A DNA stretch of 64,000 nt from Physcia stellaris (Eukaryota; Ascomycota; Lecanoromycetes; Caliciales; Physciaceae). Below the pieces are notes generated by a model. The model did not search any database. It was not told the DNA's origin and saw only the letters and a list, made by a program, of their open reading frames with translations. Location: positions 1,054,001 through 1,118,000 of the forward strand of contig JABSSW010000001.1 of the NCBI GenBank assembly GCA_018902385.1. Reading direction: 5' to 3'. The position numbers and the translations under genes were made by a program. Positions within the stretch are counted from its first letter, which is position 1, and the number at the start of each line of letters is the position of its first letter. This document shows positions 10,661 through 22,744 of this stretch, one piece after another.

Positions 10661-13344
10661 ATGGACTGCGATGTAGAAAACAATCTGTTGAAAGAGGCTG
10701 AGGACAGCTTAACAGAGCAGAACAAGGTACTCGCAAAAGTCAAATCCTCGAACATCGAGAATCAAGATCCAGCCAGATATGTCTCTGCAGACTCTCAGAC
10801 AACAGAACTTCAGCCAGTGCAAACCTCACCAGTCACCCCACAAGAACCCGAGGATGCAAAATATCATGACCACGGTCAAGGTGATACTGATGTGGAAGAG
10901 CTTGAGCGAAGTTGCCCTTCTGAGTAAGAGACCACCTTATGCTAGTCGCAAGACCACTTTATGTGAGCTAATGGGTCACACAGTGCTCGTCCGAGGTTCT
11001 CCACAGTTCACGAAATCATGGACCATAGGAATCGACACGCAGTGCCTTTCAGGATTGCTTGTGCAAGGGACGACTTGTTTTACGACTTAGAATATTTTCT
11101 TAGACCGCCTGCCTCTCATAACTTACCGAGAAGTAACATAAACATACATATTTCCGGTGAATACAACTCGGCTCCTAGGATATTTTCGCCATTCAAACCA
11201 AGAACAGAGATCAGTGTTGCGGACGATGGTTTGGAGCACCTCCGCAAAGGTCTTGGAGCATTTCAACACCTGCCATGTGATTTCCGACTACACTATTCCA
11301 TAGAGACCCACAACAAGCAAGAGGTGCTGACTCACGTTACACGTGCTACAAATTTTATCCGCTTTCTGAACACTCAGCGAGGCTCCAAGGCGATCAGGAT
11401 CTACGATTGCGATTATAGGACGGGATTACACGCATATTCTGTGACTGAATATCGCAAGGATGAAAGCCGGCGAAAGCCGAGTTCAAATTGTCTGGGAGAC
11501 ATCTGTGCACCATGGTCTCGACTAATGTTTGTATTTGCAAAGCGAGCTCAACATATACATTCGCTAACATAACGATACACTGAAGTGTCTGTGAAGGCCT
11601 TTTAGAAGCCCGGGATCAGCCATCATTTTCCGACTTAAGGTGCTTTTTTGCAAGCCAACCAAAATTTGCGGGAATTCAGCTGGAGAATTTTGTGAAGAAT
11701 CTCGGAGATGGTAGCGGTTTTGGCATAAATATAGGGCAGCTCAACGACTCCACGACAACGATGAGTTTTCAGATGATGAATTACGCGCTGGTTCCCAAGT
11801 CCGAATGGGGGTCCAGCTCGAAAACATCTGGACCTTTATATGGCGACGAAAGCCAACTACTTGCTCATGAGGTATCAGGTGTGAGTTGACTAGTCTTTGT
11901 GATTCGTTCTAGAGCGGCTTGTTGACATTTGGACAGCTTTTTGCGATCTCCGGAGAAGGCTCCCTGTACCAAAAAAATTTGAGTATGAGCTCCTACCCAC
12001 ATTACACTATTTTCTTGGTGCTTCCCCGATCGAAATATGGTGATGAACCGCGACAGCTCAGCGTGACTAGTTCTAGTATGCATTGGCATATTCTGGATAT
12101 TATCTGGAATCTGCTCCGCTCAGCAATAGAGAGCTGGTTTGAGATTCTTTTGCACATGCGGGACCTCTTGCAGGAAGAAGGCAAACCAACTGTCATACTC
12201 ACACCAGAAATGCACGACAGTCTCTTTTTCGAAGATGAACTCTTTTCGCGATCTAGGAAATTCTTTTGGGCTGTCGACGCTTTGGAAACGTTTGAAGGGG
12301 CCATCAAGAGCACGACTCGTGAATGGATTCAGTTTCGGGGGGAATGCATTGAACCATTTCAGCTTTCTGATGGAGTTGTAGGGAGTGTACCCCTCGCACA
12401 GAGCCCGCACTGGGATAATCCAACCGATTTTCTTCGGCGTATAGAAGACTGCGTAGAGAATCTTGAGTCGACTCGAAAGGAGTTTCGGGACCTGCGGGAC
12501 AAGGCTGAGGTTATGAGAAGTTCGGTATGACAATCGAAGATCTTTGTGGCATAAGATTCCTGCTAAAGGCACTTTCACAGTTGTTTAGCGCAAGTGCTGC
12601 TGTTGAGACGAGAGCGGCAACACAGTTAGGTGAGAATGTCCGACTCCTGGCATATGTCAGTATCTTCTATTTACCTTTAGCTTTCTGCACAGTACGTTGC
12701 ACCTAGCGTACTCGTTAGCTTCTGTGTTGTTACTAATACGCTTTTAGTCGTTGTGGAGCATTAATCATATTCCAAGTCAGCCGACCTTCGCTTGTGTTGT
12801 GGTTGCGGTGGCCAGTGCAACCTATTTGGCTGTCTTCAACTTGCAGGGCCTCGTCGCGCTTGTCCGTCGTCCGTATGACGGTTACAAAAGGATGACACTG
12901 AAACAGATGAAGACCGATACCGATCCAAAATGGATTGAGACAGCGCGAAACTTTGAACAATTTAGAGCAAGACGTGAAAGGATGACACCAACGTCCTGGC
13001 TCTTGCCACTATATTCTCTTCTGAGGATTGCGAGCCTCACCGGACTGAGGCGGACAGCGTCCTCTTCAGCTGTACTAGAGTCTGGTGCTGACGCGTCGAA
13101 ACACAACAGCGTGGGGGCTTTAGAGATTGACTTACCATCTTCTGGATCCAAGTCGTCGCTGGTCAGTTGGCTCAGAGCTTGGTCGCCGCTCAAAGGGGCC
13201 AGTAATACTACCAAAGCTGACGCAGACCCTCCGAGTGAGCACATTGAATCTGTTCGTGAGGCGCATCAGTCTGGCTGGATTAGAAGCATCGCCCACAGGC
13301 GTGACAAGACCAATCTAGCAAGCAGCGTACCAGAACTTCCTTAA
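10661..13344 (+). CDS. CorA-like divalent-cation transporter family protein
   Basis: A fungal CorA-like membrane protein. Its N-terminus is polar and unstructured, then an intron at 10924-10983 (GTAAGA, CACACAG) joins in phase to a cytosolic domain. Further exons include 11586-11880 and 11937-12523. A long helical region resembles the CorA stalk (FFWAVDALETFEGAIKSTT, then a Leu/Arg coiled stretch). An intron of about 60 nt at 12524 precedes ETRAATQLGENVRLLAYVSI and a first transmembrane helix ending CTSLWSIN. After an intron from about 12690 to 12748 comes the second helix (FACVVVAVASATYLAVF) and a basic cytosolic tail. The canonical CorA GMN motif is not visible; LWSIN sits in its place, as in many fungal members. 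Transport of Mg2+ or Zn2+ is family knowledge, not shown. The 11530-11590 splice is unresolved. Confidence 0.75.
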
Positions 13345-13622
13345 CGAGCCGGTCCCCCACATGTAAACCGACTTACGCGGCTACCTAAACGGGAGTGGGA
13401 TCTGTGAAGGCGTATGCTGGACGAGGAAGGTTGAAACCCCTATTGGGTGCTGTTCATTTTTTCTCGAAATGCCCTTATTAACTATTCATGAGTTGCGTTA
13501 TTCAGAGATAAAATAGGGAGTTAATGCAGACATCGTAGTGTGTCATTTCTCTATGCTCTATCTACCTAAAATGATCCGCTTCGACTTTGGCAAGTACGTA
13601 CCCCTCACGCACACCTGGAGCG

Positions 13623-14418
13623 TTACACAGCTGAGGGTAGTTTATTCTTAGTATCATTTGATGTCTTCAAATGTTCAATCAAATGAGCTCCGATTGCATT
13701 GCCCATCATTTCATACCCGTCTTCGGTCAGATGCAGCCCATCGTCCCAGATAAGTTCCTGCTTGGCATCATCCATCGAAAAATAGGGGACCGCGGTACAC
13801 AGATCCATCGAGTGCCTTTGTAATCCACCGCGTTAGTGTCTCTGTCATGGCATCGCGGAGAGACATGTGCTTACCAACGATCTTGACTGTGGCTACCGAT
13901 GAGCTCATTCAGCCTATTTCGCCTTTCAATGATGGTGCCAACGCTGGCGGCACATTCAATGACGTTCAAGGCAAGCACATTGGCGCTGTGATCGAGTGCT
14001 AGGTCCCATACTTTTTCTGTAGCAGTACTTAGCATCAAACACTTCAAATTCGCGGCTAGGGCTAGAGTCCAAAATCGATGGACATCAGCGGCATCATACT
14101 TAGATCTTCGTATATGTCCTCCGGCTTTCTTCCCCAGCCAAGATCGTTCGTCCCACCCATCACGATGATCCAATCATAAAATCCACCCTTCTTAACGCAA
14201 GCTCGATTGAGGCGACCTAAATATTGGCCTTGGACTTGAGCTCCGCTCATGCCTTCGACGTCAATATGAATGTCCATCGTAGGAAAAGCTGCCTGCAGTT
14301 TTGCTTTGAGATAGTCCGAGTAGGGATAGTGGAGCATTCCAAAGCGAGAGTATCCGGCTGTCAAGGAATCACCAAAACAGAGGATTTTGAGCGAAGACGA
14401 AGGGTCAATTATCTCCAT
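13623..14418 (-). CDS. GDSL/SGNH-family esterase or acylhydrolase
   Basis: A serine hydrolase of the SGNH fold, acting on ester substrates that cannot be told from sequence. Block I is LKILCFGDSLTAGYS with the nucleophile Ser in GDSL. Block II Gly is in the GMSGAQ region, block III is IIVMGGTNDLGWG with the Asn, and block V is WDDGLHLTEDGYEMMG with the Asp and His. All four catalytic positions are present. Two introns are needed: a short one near 14060-14095 (GTATGA) and one at about 13811-13880 (GTAAGC, with a CTAAC branch). There is no signal peptide, so a cytosolic protein is likely. ATG at 14418 is the first in frame. Stop TGA/TAG region ends at 13623. Its 3' end faces the CorA-like gene. 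Confidence 0.8.
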
Positions 14419-14982
14419 TCTACGTTTGCTTAGGAACACGAGATTGTATGTTAGGATGTATATAGTCTATGGAAAGAGACTGAGTCAAAGAGAGGGAAGC
14501 TCAGCCTGACATGAATGTGAGTAGGTAGGCATCAAGGTACTAGCGGCTCCAGTAAGGAAAGAGCCATTGTATCCACTTCAAGCTGCTCAGGTCACATTGC
14601 CATGTAACTCAGTGATGAATCAATATTCACTCCCATATAGGACTTCAATGGCAGTAATCAGTTTCTTCCTCAATGCAATGATACAGATTTACCTATTGGT
14701 ACTGTACAGTAGTTTTTGCACCTTCAGCCTCGGAGGACACGCTATTACTAATGAAGGCCAAGAGGAGTCCAAGCGTGACGGCGGATAGAATTTAAGCGCT
14801 CGAACCCCGCGGGCTACCCCACATTGCCGAGATCGCAGTCTCGCAAGCGACAACCTGAAAAAGGCCAAAAGAGATATATGCTGCAGTCATACTTGCAGAA
14901 TTGCATCTGCTCCAATTTCCGACTGTGACCCTCCAATTGATTTTCGCCATAAGCTACCTTCCTGCAGAAAATCCCACTCAAA
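14419..14982. promoter_or_regulatory. Divergent promoter region, hydrolase / LEU4
   Basis: About 560 bp separates the start codons of the GDSL hydrolase and the 2-isopropylmalate synthase. It contains a GC-rich patch near 14803-14820. I looked for a Leu3-type CCGG-N2-CCGG element and did not find one. Confidence 0.4.
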
Positions 14983-17205
14983 ATGCCTATGTAGGTGTGT
15001 CTACTCAGGGGGTTTTTCCAAGGGTGACGAAGCTTCCGCGCTGTTTGCGTCTGTTCCGGGCATACCCGAAAAACTCCCCTGAGTACCGCGTCTGGTACTG
15101 CGTGCCGTGCTGATCCTCACTGCACAGGCTTCAAGATCCTTCCAAAAAGTATAGGCGCTTTCAACCACTCGATATCCCAAACCGACAATGGCCCTCGAAG
15201 AGTTTGGAGAAACCGCCACGATGGCTTGCGACGGACTTGAGAGACGGGAATCAGTCCCTGGTCGATCCAATGGTGCGTGGTAGGCATACCTTTCTAGCCC
15301 AAGGATGCCGAAAGATTGAATTCCAGAAGATGATCTGCTAAGTGCTTCTTGCTTTAGGATTCGAACCAGAAATTCCGCTACTTTCAGATGCTGGTTGAGC
15401 TCGGGTACAAAGAGATAGAAGTTTCATTCCCATCAGCATCCGATACAGACTTCGACTTCACCCGCCGCTTGGTCGAAACCTCCGGGGTAGTGCCCGAAGA
15501 TGTGTGGCTACAGGTCCTTTCTCCATGCCGGCAAGACCTGATACGGAGAACAGTCGATTCCCTCAAAGGTGCCAAGAAAGCAATACTCCACCTCTACCTT
15601 GCCACCAGCGAATGCTTTCAGCGCATAGTCTTTGGCTTCACACCAGAACAAAGCCTTGAGCTTGCAGTCAAATGCACTCAATATGCCAGATCTATCACGA
15701 AGGATGACCCGTCTCAAGCTGGTACCGAATGGGCGTACGAATTCTCCCCAGAGACCTTCTCCGATTCCTCGCCCGAATTCGTAATCCGGATTTGCGAAGC
15801 CGTCAAAGCGGCTTGGGAACCTTCCGAAGCGAACCCTCTTATATTCAATCTGCCTGCGACGGTTGAAATGTCCACGCCCAACGTCTATGCGGACCAAATC
15901 GAGTACTTCTGCCGCAACATCTCCGAGCGATCCAAGATCAGCGTCTCCCTTCATCCACACAATGACCGGGGCTGTGCAGTTGCCGCGGCTGAGCTCGCCC
16001 AAATGGCTGGTGCAGATCGAGTCGAAGGGACTTTGTTCGGCAACGGCGAACGTACTGGTAACGTTGACCTCGTCACTTTAGCCCTAAACCTCTACACCCA
16101 AGGCATCCATCCCAAAATTAATTTCTCGGACATCAACCCAGTTATCGACATTGTGGAAGAAAGCACCAAGATCCCCGTGCATGCGCGCGCTCCCTACGGT
16201 GGTCAACTTGTCGTCTGCGCCTTCAGTGGTTCCCATCAGGACGCCATCAAGAAAGGGTTTCAAGAGCGCAATGCAGCGAACGCTACTTCGGAAGATCGAT
16301 GGCAGATGCCATACCTCCCTCTCGATCCGCAAGACATCGGCCGCACCTACGAAGCCATCATCCGCGTCAATAGCCAGAGCGGTAAAGGCGGTGCCGCATG
16401 GATCGTTCATCGTACATTGGAACTAGACCTCCCACGTGGTCTACAAGTTGCGTTCTCTCGTCGTGTACAATCCGAGACCGAGAAATTAGGCCGAGAGCTA
16501 TTGTCGAAGGAGATCCAGACGCTCTTCGAGGATGCCTATCACCTAAAAGAGAACCCACATTTCGTGCTCGTAGACTACAACATCACCGTTGACCGCAGCT
16601 CCTCCCCCGTGCCGCCAGAAAAAGGTCGCGCTCAAAATACGAAGAATCTCAAACGACGTTTTGACGGTGTCGTCGCTGTCGATGGGGTCGAGCATCATAT
16701 CCGCGGCGTAGGCAACGGTCCTATCTCCTCGCTAGCGAACGCAATCAAAACCTTCGGCATTGATTTGGATGTTGCGGAGTACAAGGAGCATTCCATTGGA
16801 GGAAGTAAAAACCAAACCGGCGGGGCTGGTGCGGATGTCAAGGCAGCGACGTATATCGAGTGTACGGTTCAAGGCAGAAACGACAGGGTTTGGGGCGTAG
16901 GGATTCATGAGGATGTGGTGCAGGCGAGTTTGATTGCCCTTCTGAGTGCTGCTAGTTCGGTAAGTTCTGCCCTCAAACCCGTCATATCGTACATTGAGTC
17001 AGATATGATGGGAATCGGGAGACTGACGACTGCGCAGTTCGTCCTCTCGCAACCCAACTCCCCTCTACCCCTCCTAGCGCCGAGCCCGGAGCGACCAAAG
17101 AATAACCTCCTTGAAAAGCTCGCAATCAATGGCACAGTAGCTGCAGCGCCCCCGAGCGGTCCAGATGCGGTCTCGAGGCTAGAAGCCAAGGTGAACGGTG
17201 CATAG
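14983..17205 (+). CDS. LEU4: 2-isopropylmalate synthase
   Basis: Condenses acetyl-CoA with 2-ketoisovalerate, the first committed step of leucine synthesis; mitochondrial and/or cytosolic in fungi. The model has four exons: 14983-14990, 15128-15272, 15358-16959 and 17038-17205, giving 640 residues, close to yeast Leu4. The tiny first exon codes only MPM by a split codon. Exon 2 carries [14 protein letters not shown] with the substrate-binding R-D-x-x-Q motif. Exon 3 holds [17 protein letters not shown], the metal-binding [27 protein letters not shown], and the C-terminal regulatory (leucine-feedback) domain, including GISSLANAI-like [16 protein letters not shown]. An amphipathic presequence is not obvious. 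A 78-nt intron near the C-terminus has no in-frame stop (see findings). Confidence 0.93.
16960..17037 (+). other. In-frame, stop-free 78-nt intron in LEU4
   Basis: GTAAGT donor at 16960, a CTGAC branch-like element, and CGCAG at 17033-17037. The length is 26 codons with no stop, so retention would add 26 residues to the regulatory domain. Removing it brings AASS next to FVLSQ, which fits the family better. Confidence 0.7.
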
Positions 17206-18908
17206 AGTCTGATGATGTCTTAAAAGTTTCGGTTGTCTGTATTTGTCTATAATTTCGAACATACTTCTTACCTGTAGTCAGTCTTGGACTTTTTGAGTTA
17301 CAGCATCGCGCTTCCTCCGAACACTTTATAGGCGTCTATATTTGTAGCAAATGCATACCCGCAGCTTCTTGACCTCCATACTAAACTATCATTGAAAGGG
17401 CAGAAGTTCGTTGCTATAGCTCAAGTTCTTTCCCTGATTTACTGTAGACACCTTCCGTACCCATCGGCATTTTCGTCGCTCTTTTCTCTCCCCTGTCTCT
17501 CAAGGAGCTTCTCACCCGAGATATCTTTACTGTTTACTGCCAGACTTTCCAACTCTATTGCTTGCCTATACCTTATCAACTCATGACGGTCGTTTGTCAG
17601 TTCCGAGTTTCACAAACCAAAGAAACCCCATTTGAGATGCATGATATCGATTCCAGAACAGAAAAGCCGAAATGACAAACCAATCCCAACCCCTTCAAAA
17701 AACGATCAAACAAAAAAGCCCACTCTAATCACAGAGAGCCGGTTCATCTGGCCTCCACCTCTCCATCTCCGTGTACGCCAAAGCACGACATCGCCATGCT
17801 AAATCCCCCTAACACACCCACCATACCCATCGCGTGGTATATATCCTCTCTCACTAGCATACTGAACCTATGCTATTCATCCTTCTGCTCTTCGAATGCT
17901 TAGATCCACTCCCGCTTTCTCGCTTTTGGTGTTGCGGTAGGGGATTCTTGCGAGGGGATGAAGATGAGGAGACTAGGAATAGCAAAGGGAAGGGAAGGGA
18001 AGGGAAGGGAAGGGAAGGGAAGGGAAGGGAAGGGAAGGGAAGGGAAGGGAAGGGATGGGGAATGATGGAGTAGGTAAAGGGAACCAGAAACGGAAAAATA
18101 GAAAAGGGGAATGCATTGTGGAGGGGAGGGAGCAGTGAATCGATGCGGAAAAGGACGAAACCTGATAAAAGCGCAAAGGAATGAAGGAAAGGGCAGCAAT
18201 AAACGCAAACGAGAGATGATGATGCTAAGTAGGCCTTCGATAAAGCATGCCCATTGGCTTTCACCCACGGGTTCTGCTATGCTGCGGGATCTGGAGATAG
18301 ATCGGGGTGCTTGGATCCTTTTTCTAGAGAAGCGCTAGGCTGGGGGAGGCGGGGAAGATAGGGGTTTGGGGTTCGTTGCGCTGCCATGCTTTTTTGCTTA
18401 CTGGTCGTATGTTGGGGAAAAGGGGGCGGGTTGGAAGGGAGTATCGGTTGGTGGTGCGAAATCGGGAGGGAACTGTGATTGGGAGAATGCATGATTAAAC
18501 GGTGTGTGTTAAAAGCTACGAGATTGTATGGATTGCCATGGTACCGTACGATTATCTGCTATCTGATATGAACGTTGTCTCCGCTTTTCTGCGGTTACCC
18601 TCCCCATAATTGCTCCCTTCCCCCTCGTTAGTGGAGAAAGGGCGTTACCTATCGTTCCTGCCCATCAGGCCCCAGTGATTACTACCCCAAACTATGATAG
18701 TAGAGAGTCGTGAATTGCGAGCGTTCAGCCGCAGAGGTAGGCCGTTAATCATCAACTAGATTCCAGCAATGATAAATGGAGGGAAGGACATAAGCCCATA
18801 CATAGTAAGGGCCGTGATTCATTCAACAAGTTAGGAAATGTCATGGCTTTTTTTTTTCGCACAGTGGGATCACCGATATTCAGCTTGGTTCTGTTTATCG
18901 AGATTCCG
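17206..18908. other. Convergent intergenic region
   Basis: About 1.7 kb lies between the 3' ends of LEU4 and the Argonaute gene. It holds the AAGGG tract (17985-18055) and purine-rich flanks. The frames crossing the tract are products of the repeat. No gene is supported. Confidence 0.6.
17985..18055 (+). repeat. (AAGGG)n pentanucleotide microsatellite, about 14 perfect units
   Basis: 71 bp of uninterrupted AAGGG repeats with a G-rich flank. Runs of three G every five bases on one strand could form G-quadruplexes (inference). Confidence 0.97.
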
Positions 18909-21900
18909 CTAGATGTAGAACATGGTGTCCGCGAGCTTATCCGGTCGACCGATGATCTCGTTGGCAGAAGGGTGTACTGTTCTCGTCCATGGTGCAGTGA
19001 ATCCGTTCCATTCGAGTTTTTTGTCAGCTGACTTCTTACCGTCTCCTTTTTCGTCATCCAGGTTTTGATCAACGGGTTTCTCCTTATCTGATTTTGCATC
19101 CTCCGATTTTCTATCATCAACAAAGAGTTCTGGATGCTGGTAGTACTGGTGCAGATAAACCTTGCCACGTTCGCAAGCAAGGTGAGCGTAGTACGCTGGA
19201 GCGCAGATCGAAATCGCCTTAGTGGCACGACCAAAAAGGTAGCTGAACTCATGAGTCTAGAATAACCCAGGGTCAGCCATCTCAAAAAACCTCTTTTCTC
19301 ATATCAATGGTGATGGAACTTACGATCTTTTCAAACGTGCTCGCACTCCATATCTTCGTAGGCATGTCACAACGTAGGATAATGTAATGTGCGGGTTTCG
19401 CAGTCCCCTGGAGGCAATCGTGCGCTTGAAGGTAGAAATCCCAGCCAGTCTCCATGGTTATTCCTCGGTCAACAATGGTGCCCGGCAGAGGATTACCCTT
19501 GCGACTTTTCGCAGTATTGTCGTTGCCACTTTTGTCCGTCTGGTCATGGTTCGTTGGATAGAAACGTGTGTGATGCCGTTTTGCCACAACCACAAGGGCA
19601 ATTTGGAACTTTCCTTTACCGATAAACGCTTGGATGGCCCTTTGGATGCAAGGAAGCTCGTACTGTAAGACATCGTCGTACTGATCCTCAGAAACGCCGT
19701 CCCGATATATGAGGAACTTTTGGGGCAAAGGCTTTCTCCAGGCCTTTAAGCGCTCGGTGACCATTTCTTGCATGGCTTCAACGATCTCAGTCCCTCCTGG
19801 TTGCGTGCGGAGCGAACAAGGCCACTGTGAGAAATCCATGCTCGCTCGGTTCGCAACGACACCCGCGATGCTTTTCGCTCCTCGAAGTTTCGCTTGAGAA
19901 GGATGAGAGACATCAATACCTATGACCATAGTATGTTCTAGCGGTGACGACTTATCGGAGGCTAGCGTATGATTCGTCCCACCTAGTTTCAGATTGAATT
20001 TTGCTGTAGTCTTATAAGCGTGCGTAAGCCCAGCAAGTTTAAAGGTCCAAAAACTCACACGCAAGGTTCCAGGCGTAAGTACCGTCACATTTATCCACTC
20101 CGCCATCCATCTTCTGAGCAAACTTCGACGCCACAGTGCATACCGTGTGAATACCTACAGGAGCTGTTAGCAAGTCGACTAATGACAGAAGAGTGGCCAG
20201 CGTGAAGACCTACCATATTCGGTCTCGGAAATGAATTTTAATCTTGAATAGACATAGGTCTCCTTCTCTCTCAATAGTACAAGAACTATCTTGACTTTTG
20301 ACTGTTGCAAGTCATAGAAGGCTTTGCGGATGGAGTGGTCGATCCCGTGGGGATCGTTGGGTATGTGTAGTGGATACCCTGTCTCGTGCACTGGACGAGA
20401 AGACACAAGACCGCATTTACCAAAGTGTGTGATTAGAGTCTGAATATGCTCCCTTGTCTTAGGCTGGAATGCTCCGCTCATATCGAGATAAGACCAGTTT
20501 CCGATCGTTTCTGCCTTATTGAAACGCTGCCCTCCCATAGTCCAACTTCCCAGCGTTGGATAAACATTTCCCTCGTTCTTGCCGCTTTTGTTATAAACTA
20601 TTTTTGGTGCCGGCAATCTCCGTCCAGAAACTGTGATCAGATTAGGGGAAGCTTGCAACCCAAAACCTTCGAGACAGAGGTTGTCTGAGCTCAAGCCAAT
20701 TATGCGTCCTGCGGCATCAACGATTCTTCTGGCATTCTCTGCGGGTGGTCTTGCTGCAAAGTCCTTCATTTTATCTGTTTCGGCACCTTCCAACTTCTTG
20801 CCATAAGACTGTCCAGGTAGAATATAGCACAACTCGGGAGGCACCAGCTGATAGCGCACCTCATGGCTTGGGGTACCTGTGAGATCTACTTCCTTTGGCC
20901 GCTCAGGGGTCCCAGTGACTTGAACGGATTTTCCCTTGTCCTCTCTGCCGGAAGTGTACCTGCCATCTTTGCTGGGTGTTCTTTTGGCTTCTTTGCTGGG
21001 TGTGCTTTTGCCGTCTTTGCTGGGTGTGCTTTTGGCTTCTTTGCTGGATGTGCTTTTGCCATCTTTGCTGGGTGTGCTCTTGGTGTCTTTGGCCGATGTG
21101 CTATTGCCGTCTTTGCTAGATCTGTCTTGGATAATTCCCAAATTAAGGAGTGGCAAATGCGGGCTCTCAAGCTCCCGTTGCCATCTGTCTCGAAAGTACT
21201 CTCTCACGCTCACTTCTCTGCCACCGAACATCTCGTCTTGCGGCGTAAATCTAGCGGTGTCTGCAGTGAGGAAGGTTTTGCCATCTTTCCCGGGCCGGAA
21301 GCCATATATGGTCTTGAATCTCATGCTTCCCATGTACCTCGTGTAAACACGAAGCTTCTTCAGAAAGGTCTCCGCGTTTTCTCCCTCTTCTTTCATTGCC
21401 GTGTCCGCATATAATCCAAGATTTCTCATCGCCGCATCTACACGACCTTCTTGGTAAAAAGCCGAAGTACAAACATTGAGGTTGATCAACAATCTAGCGG
21501 TCGACGTTCGGACGCTGGTGTAGTAACCCTTCAGAGCGATCACGCAGGCTCTTAGCTCGCTTGATTCTCCAAGCAAAGGGAAGAATTTTGAATTATCCCC
21601 ACCAACAACAAGACTAGAATCCTTGCTCGGCCCGTACTTCATAATGATGTTCAGTGCCTGGACAAGCTCCTTGCTGACCTCGACCGTTCTGGCATCGAAG
21701 CGTGCCGATAGGTAAGACCTCAAGTCCTCTACCGCTAGCTGCTTTTCTAGAGTGATCTGTACGTTAATTCCCTCGGGGTCCTCCGTACCTCCGTCTTCAG
21801 CAGAATAGTGGATAACAACATCTTGAGACAGGTCTAGCTCTTGAGCAGTCAAGACAATAGCAGCATAGTCCGTCGCAACTGCCTTGCCAGCACTCAGAAA

Positions 21901-22744
21901 TATTTGGTGCCGGAGGAGGATATCAAACATCCGTCGTCGCTTCCGGACAAGCCCTTGCTGCGGTTTTTCGTCATTAGATTCCGTGTGGGATGCAGACTGC
22001 AGACTGGTGGACTGAGTGGTGGGAGTTTGACTACTCGGGGTTTGCGCGGTCGAGGATTGAGTGATGTTAGACTGACTGGTGCCAGCCCGTGGATATGCCG
22101 CAGGACTAAGTGGGGGCCCAACCTGGATTGTTGGTCGAGGATCGATCCCTCTCTTTTTCTTGCCATCTCTGAGATTCACTAATTCGCCAATCCTAACGTT
22201 GTATCTATAGATTGTTTGGGATTTCGGCGTCTTTAGATGAAGGTAATTGGTATGAAGAGCGAATGAGGTTGCTGTGCTTCCGGCATAACCAGGTCGTTGT
22301 TGAATAGACTCTTTGAGTACTAGGGAGTTCATCTGCGGCTTGGAAGTATCTGCTTTTGCTTTATCTTCCTGCTGCTGTACATCAACCGAAGGGGTCAAGC
22401 TCGTTCCTGGTCTACAATTGTTAGCTCTCAATGTCATTTGAATTACACGTTCTGCCTTACTTGAATACGTGGCCCTGCGCCCCATTCACCACATGGTCAT
22501 CGGTAAAGATCTCTTCTATTCCTCTTGTTTTTCGCATGGACCCAGAATCTGGCCTCCAATCTGTCTTCCAATCTGGTGAAGCGGTTTTCTGCATTGCATT
22601 TTTTGGCCCTAGCAAGTTAGCTTTGGCAGACACCGAATACAGCGATGACTGACCTGAGCTATCTGAGGGATTGGATAAGGATCCAGTCCCGGCACTTTGA
22701 CCAGCTCCCCTTCCTTTACCTCTGCGTTGAGGCTTGCCTGACAT
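18909..22744 (-). CDS. Argonaute protein (QDE-2-like)
   Basis: The small-RNA-guided slicer of RNA silencing. Start at 22744 (MSGKPQRRGKGRGAGQ, an RG-rich N-tail); an intron at about 22415-22455 joins in phase to the N and PAZ domains. VREYFRDRW and VPPELCYILPGQSYGKKL mark the PAZ region, and the MID region contains RKAFYDLQQSKVKIVLVLL. PIWI holds MVIGIDVSHPS (Asp 1), GGTEIVEAMQEMV (candidate Glu finger), FLIYRDGVSEDQY (Asp 2) and PAYYAHLACERG (His), so the D-E-D-H tetrad looks intact. Other introns are near 20060-20115 (restoring KFNLKLGGTNH), 20122-20200 and 19262-19325. The C-terminus ends TMFYI with the stop at 18909. Two oddities are a Lys/Ser/Thr-rich repeat array inside PAZ and a Lys/Asp-rich loop near the end (about 19035-19130). 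Confidence 0.92.
20861..21129 (-). repeat. 24-bp tandem repeats coding a K-S-T-P-S-K-D-G insertion in the PAZ domain
   Basis: Inside the Argonaute frame, six to seven imperfect 24-bp units (core about 20965-21118) encode alternating KSTPSKDG and KSTPSKEA octapeptides, so the higher-order unit is 48 bp. The insertion of about 90 residues separates PLLNLGI from YQLVPPELCYILPG, which are adjacent in most Argonautes. The reverse strand shows long Cys/Phe/Ala frames that are only shadows. Confidence 0.9.

Noticed and set aside
17854-18268. Minus-strand frames with repeated Phe-Pro-Ser-Leu
   Set aside because: They are translations of the AAGGG tract and have no other support.
20863-21414. Plus-strand frame with Cys/Phe/Ala/Gly repeats
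   Set aside because: It is the antisense shadow of the 24-bp repeats in the Argonaute gene.
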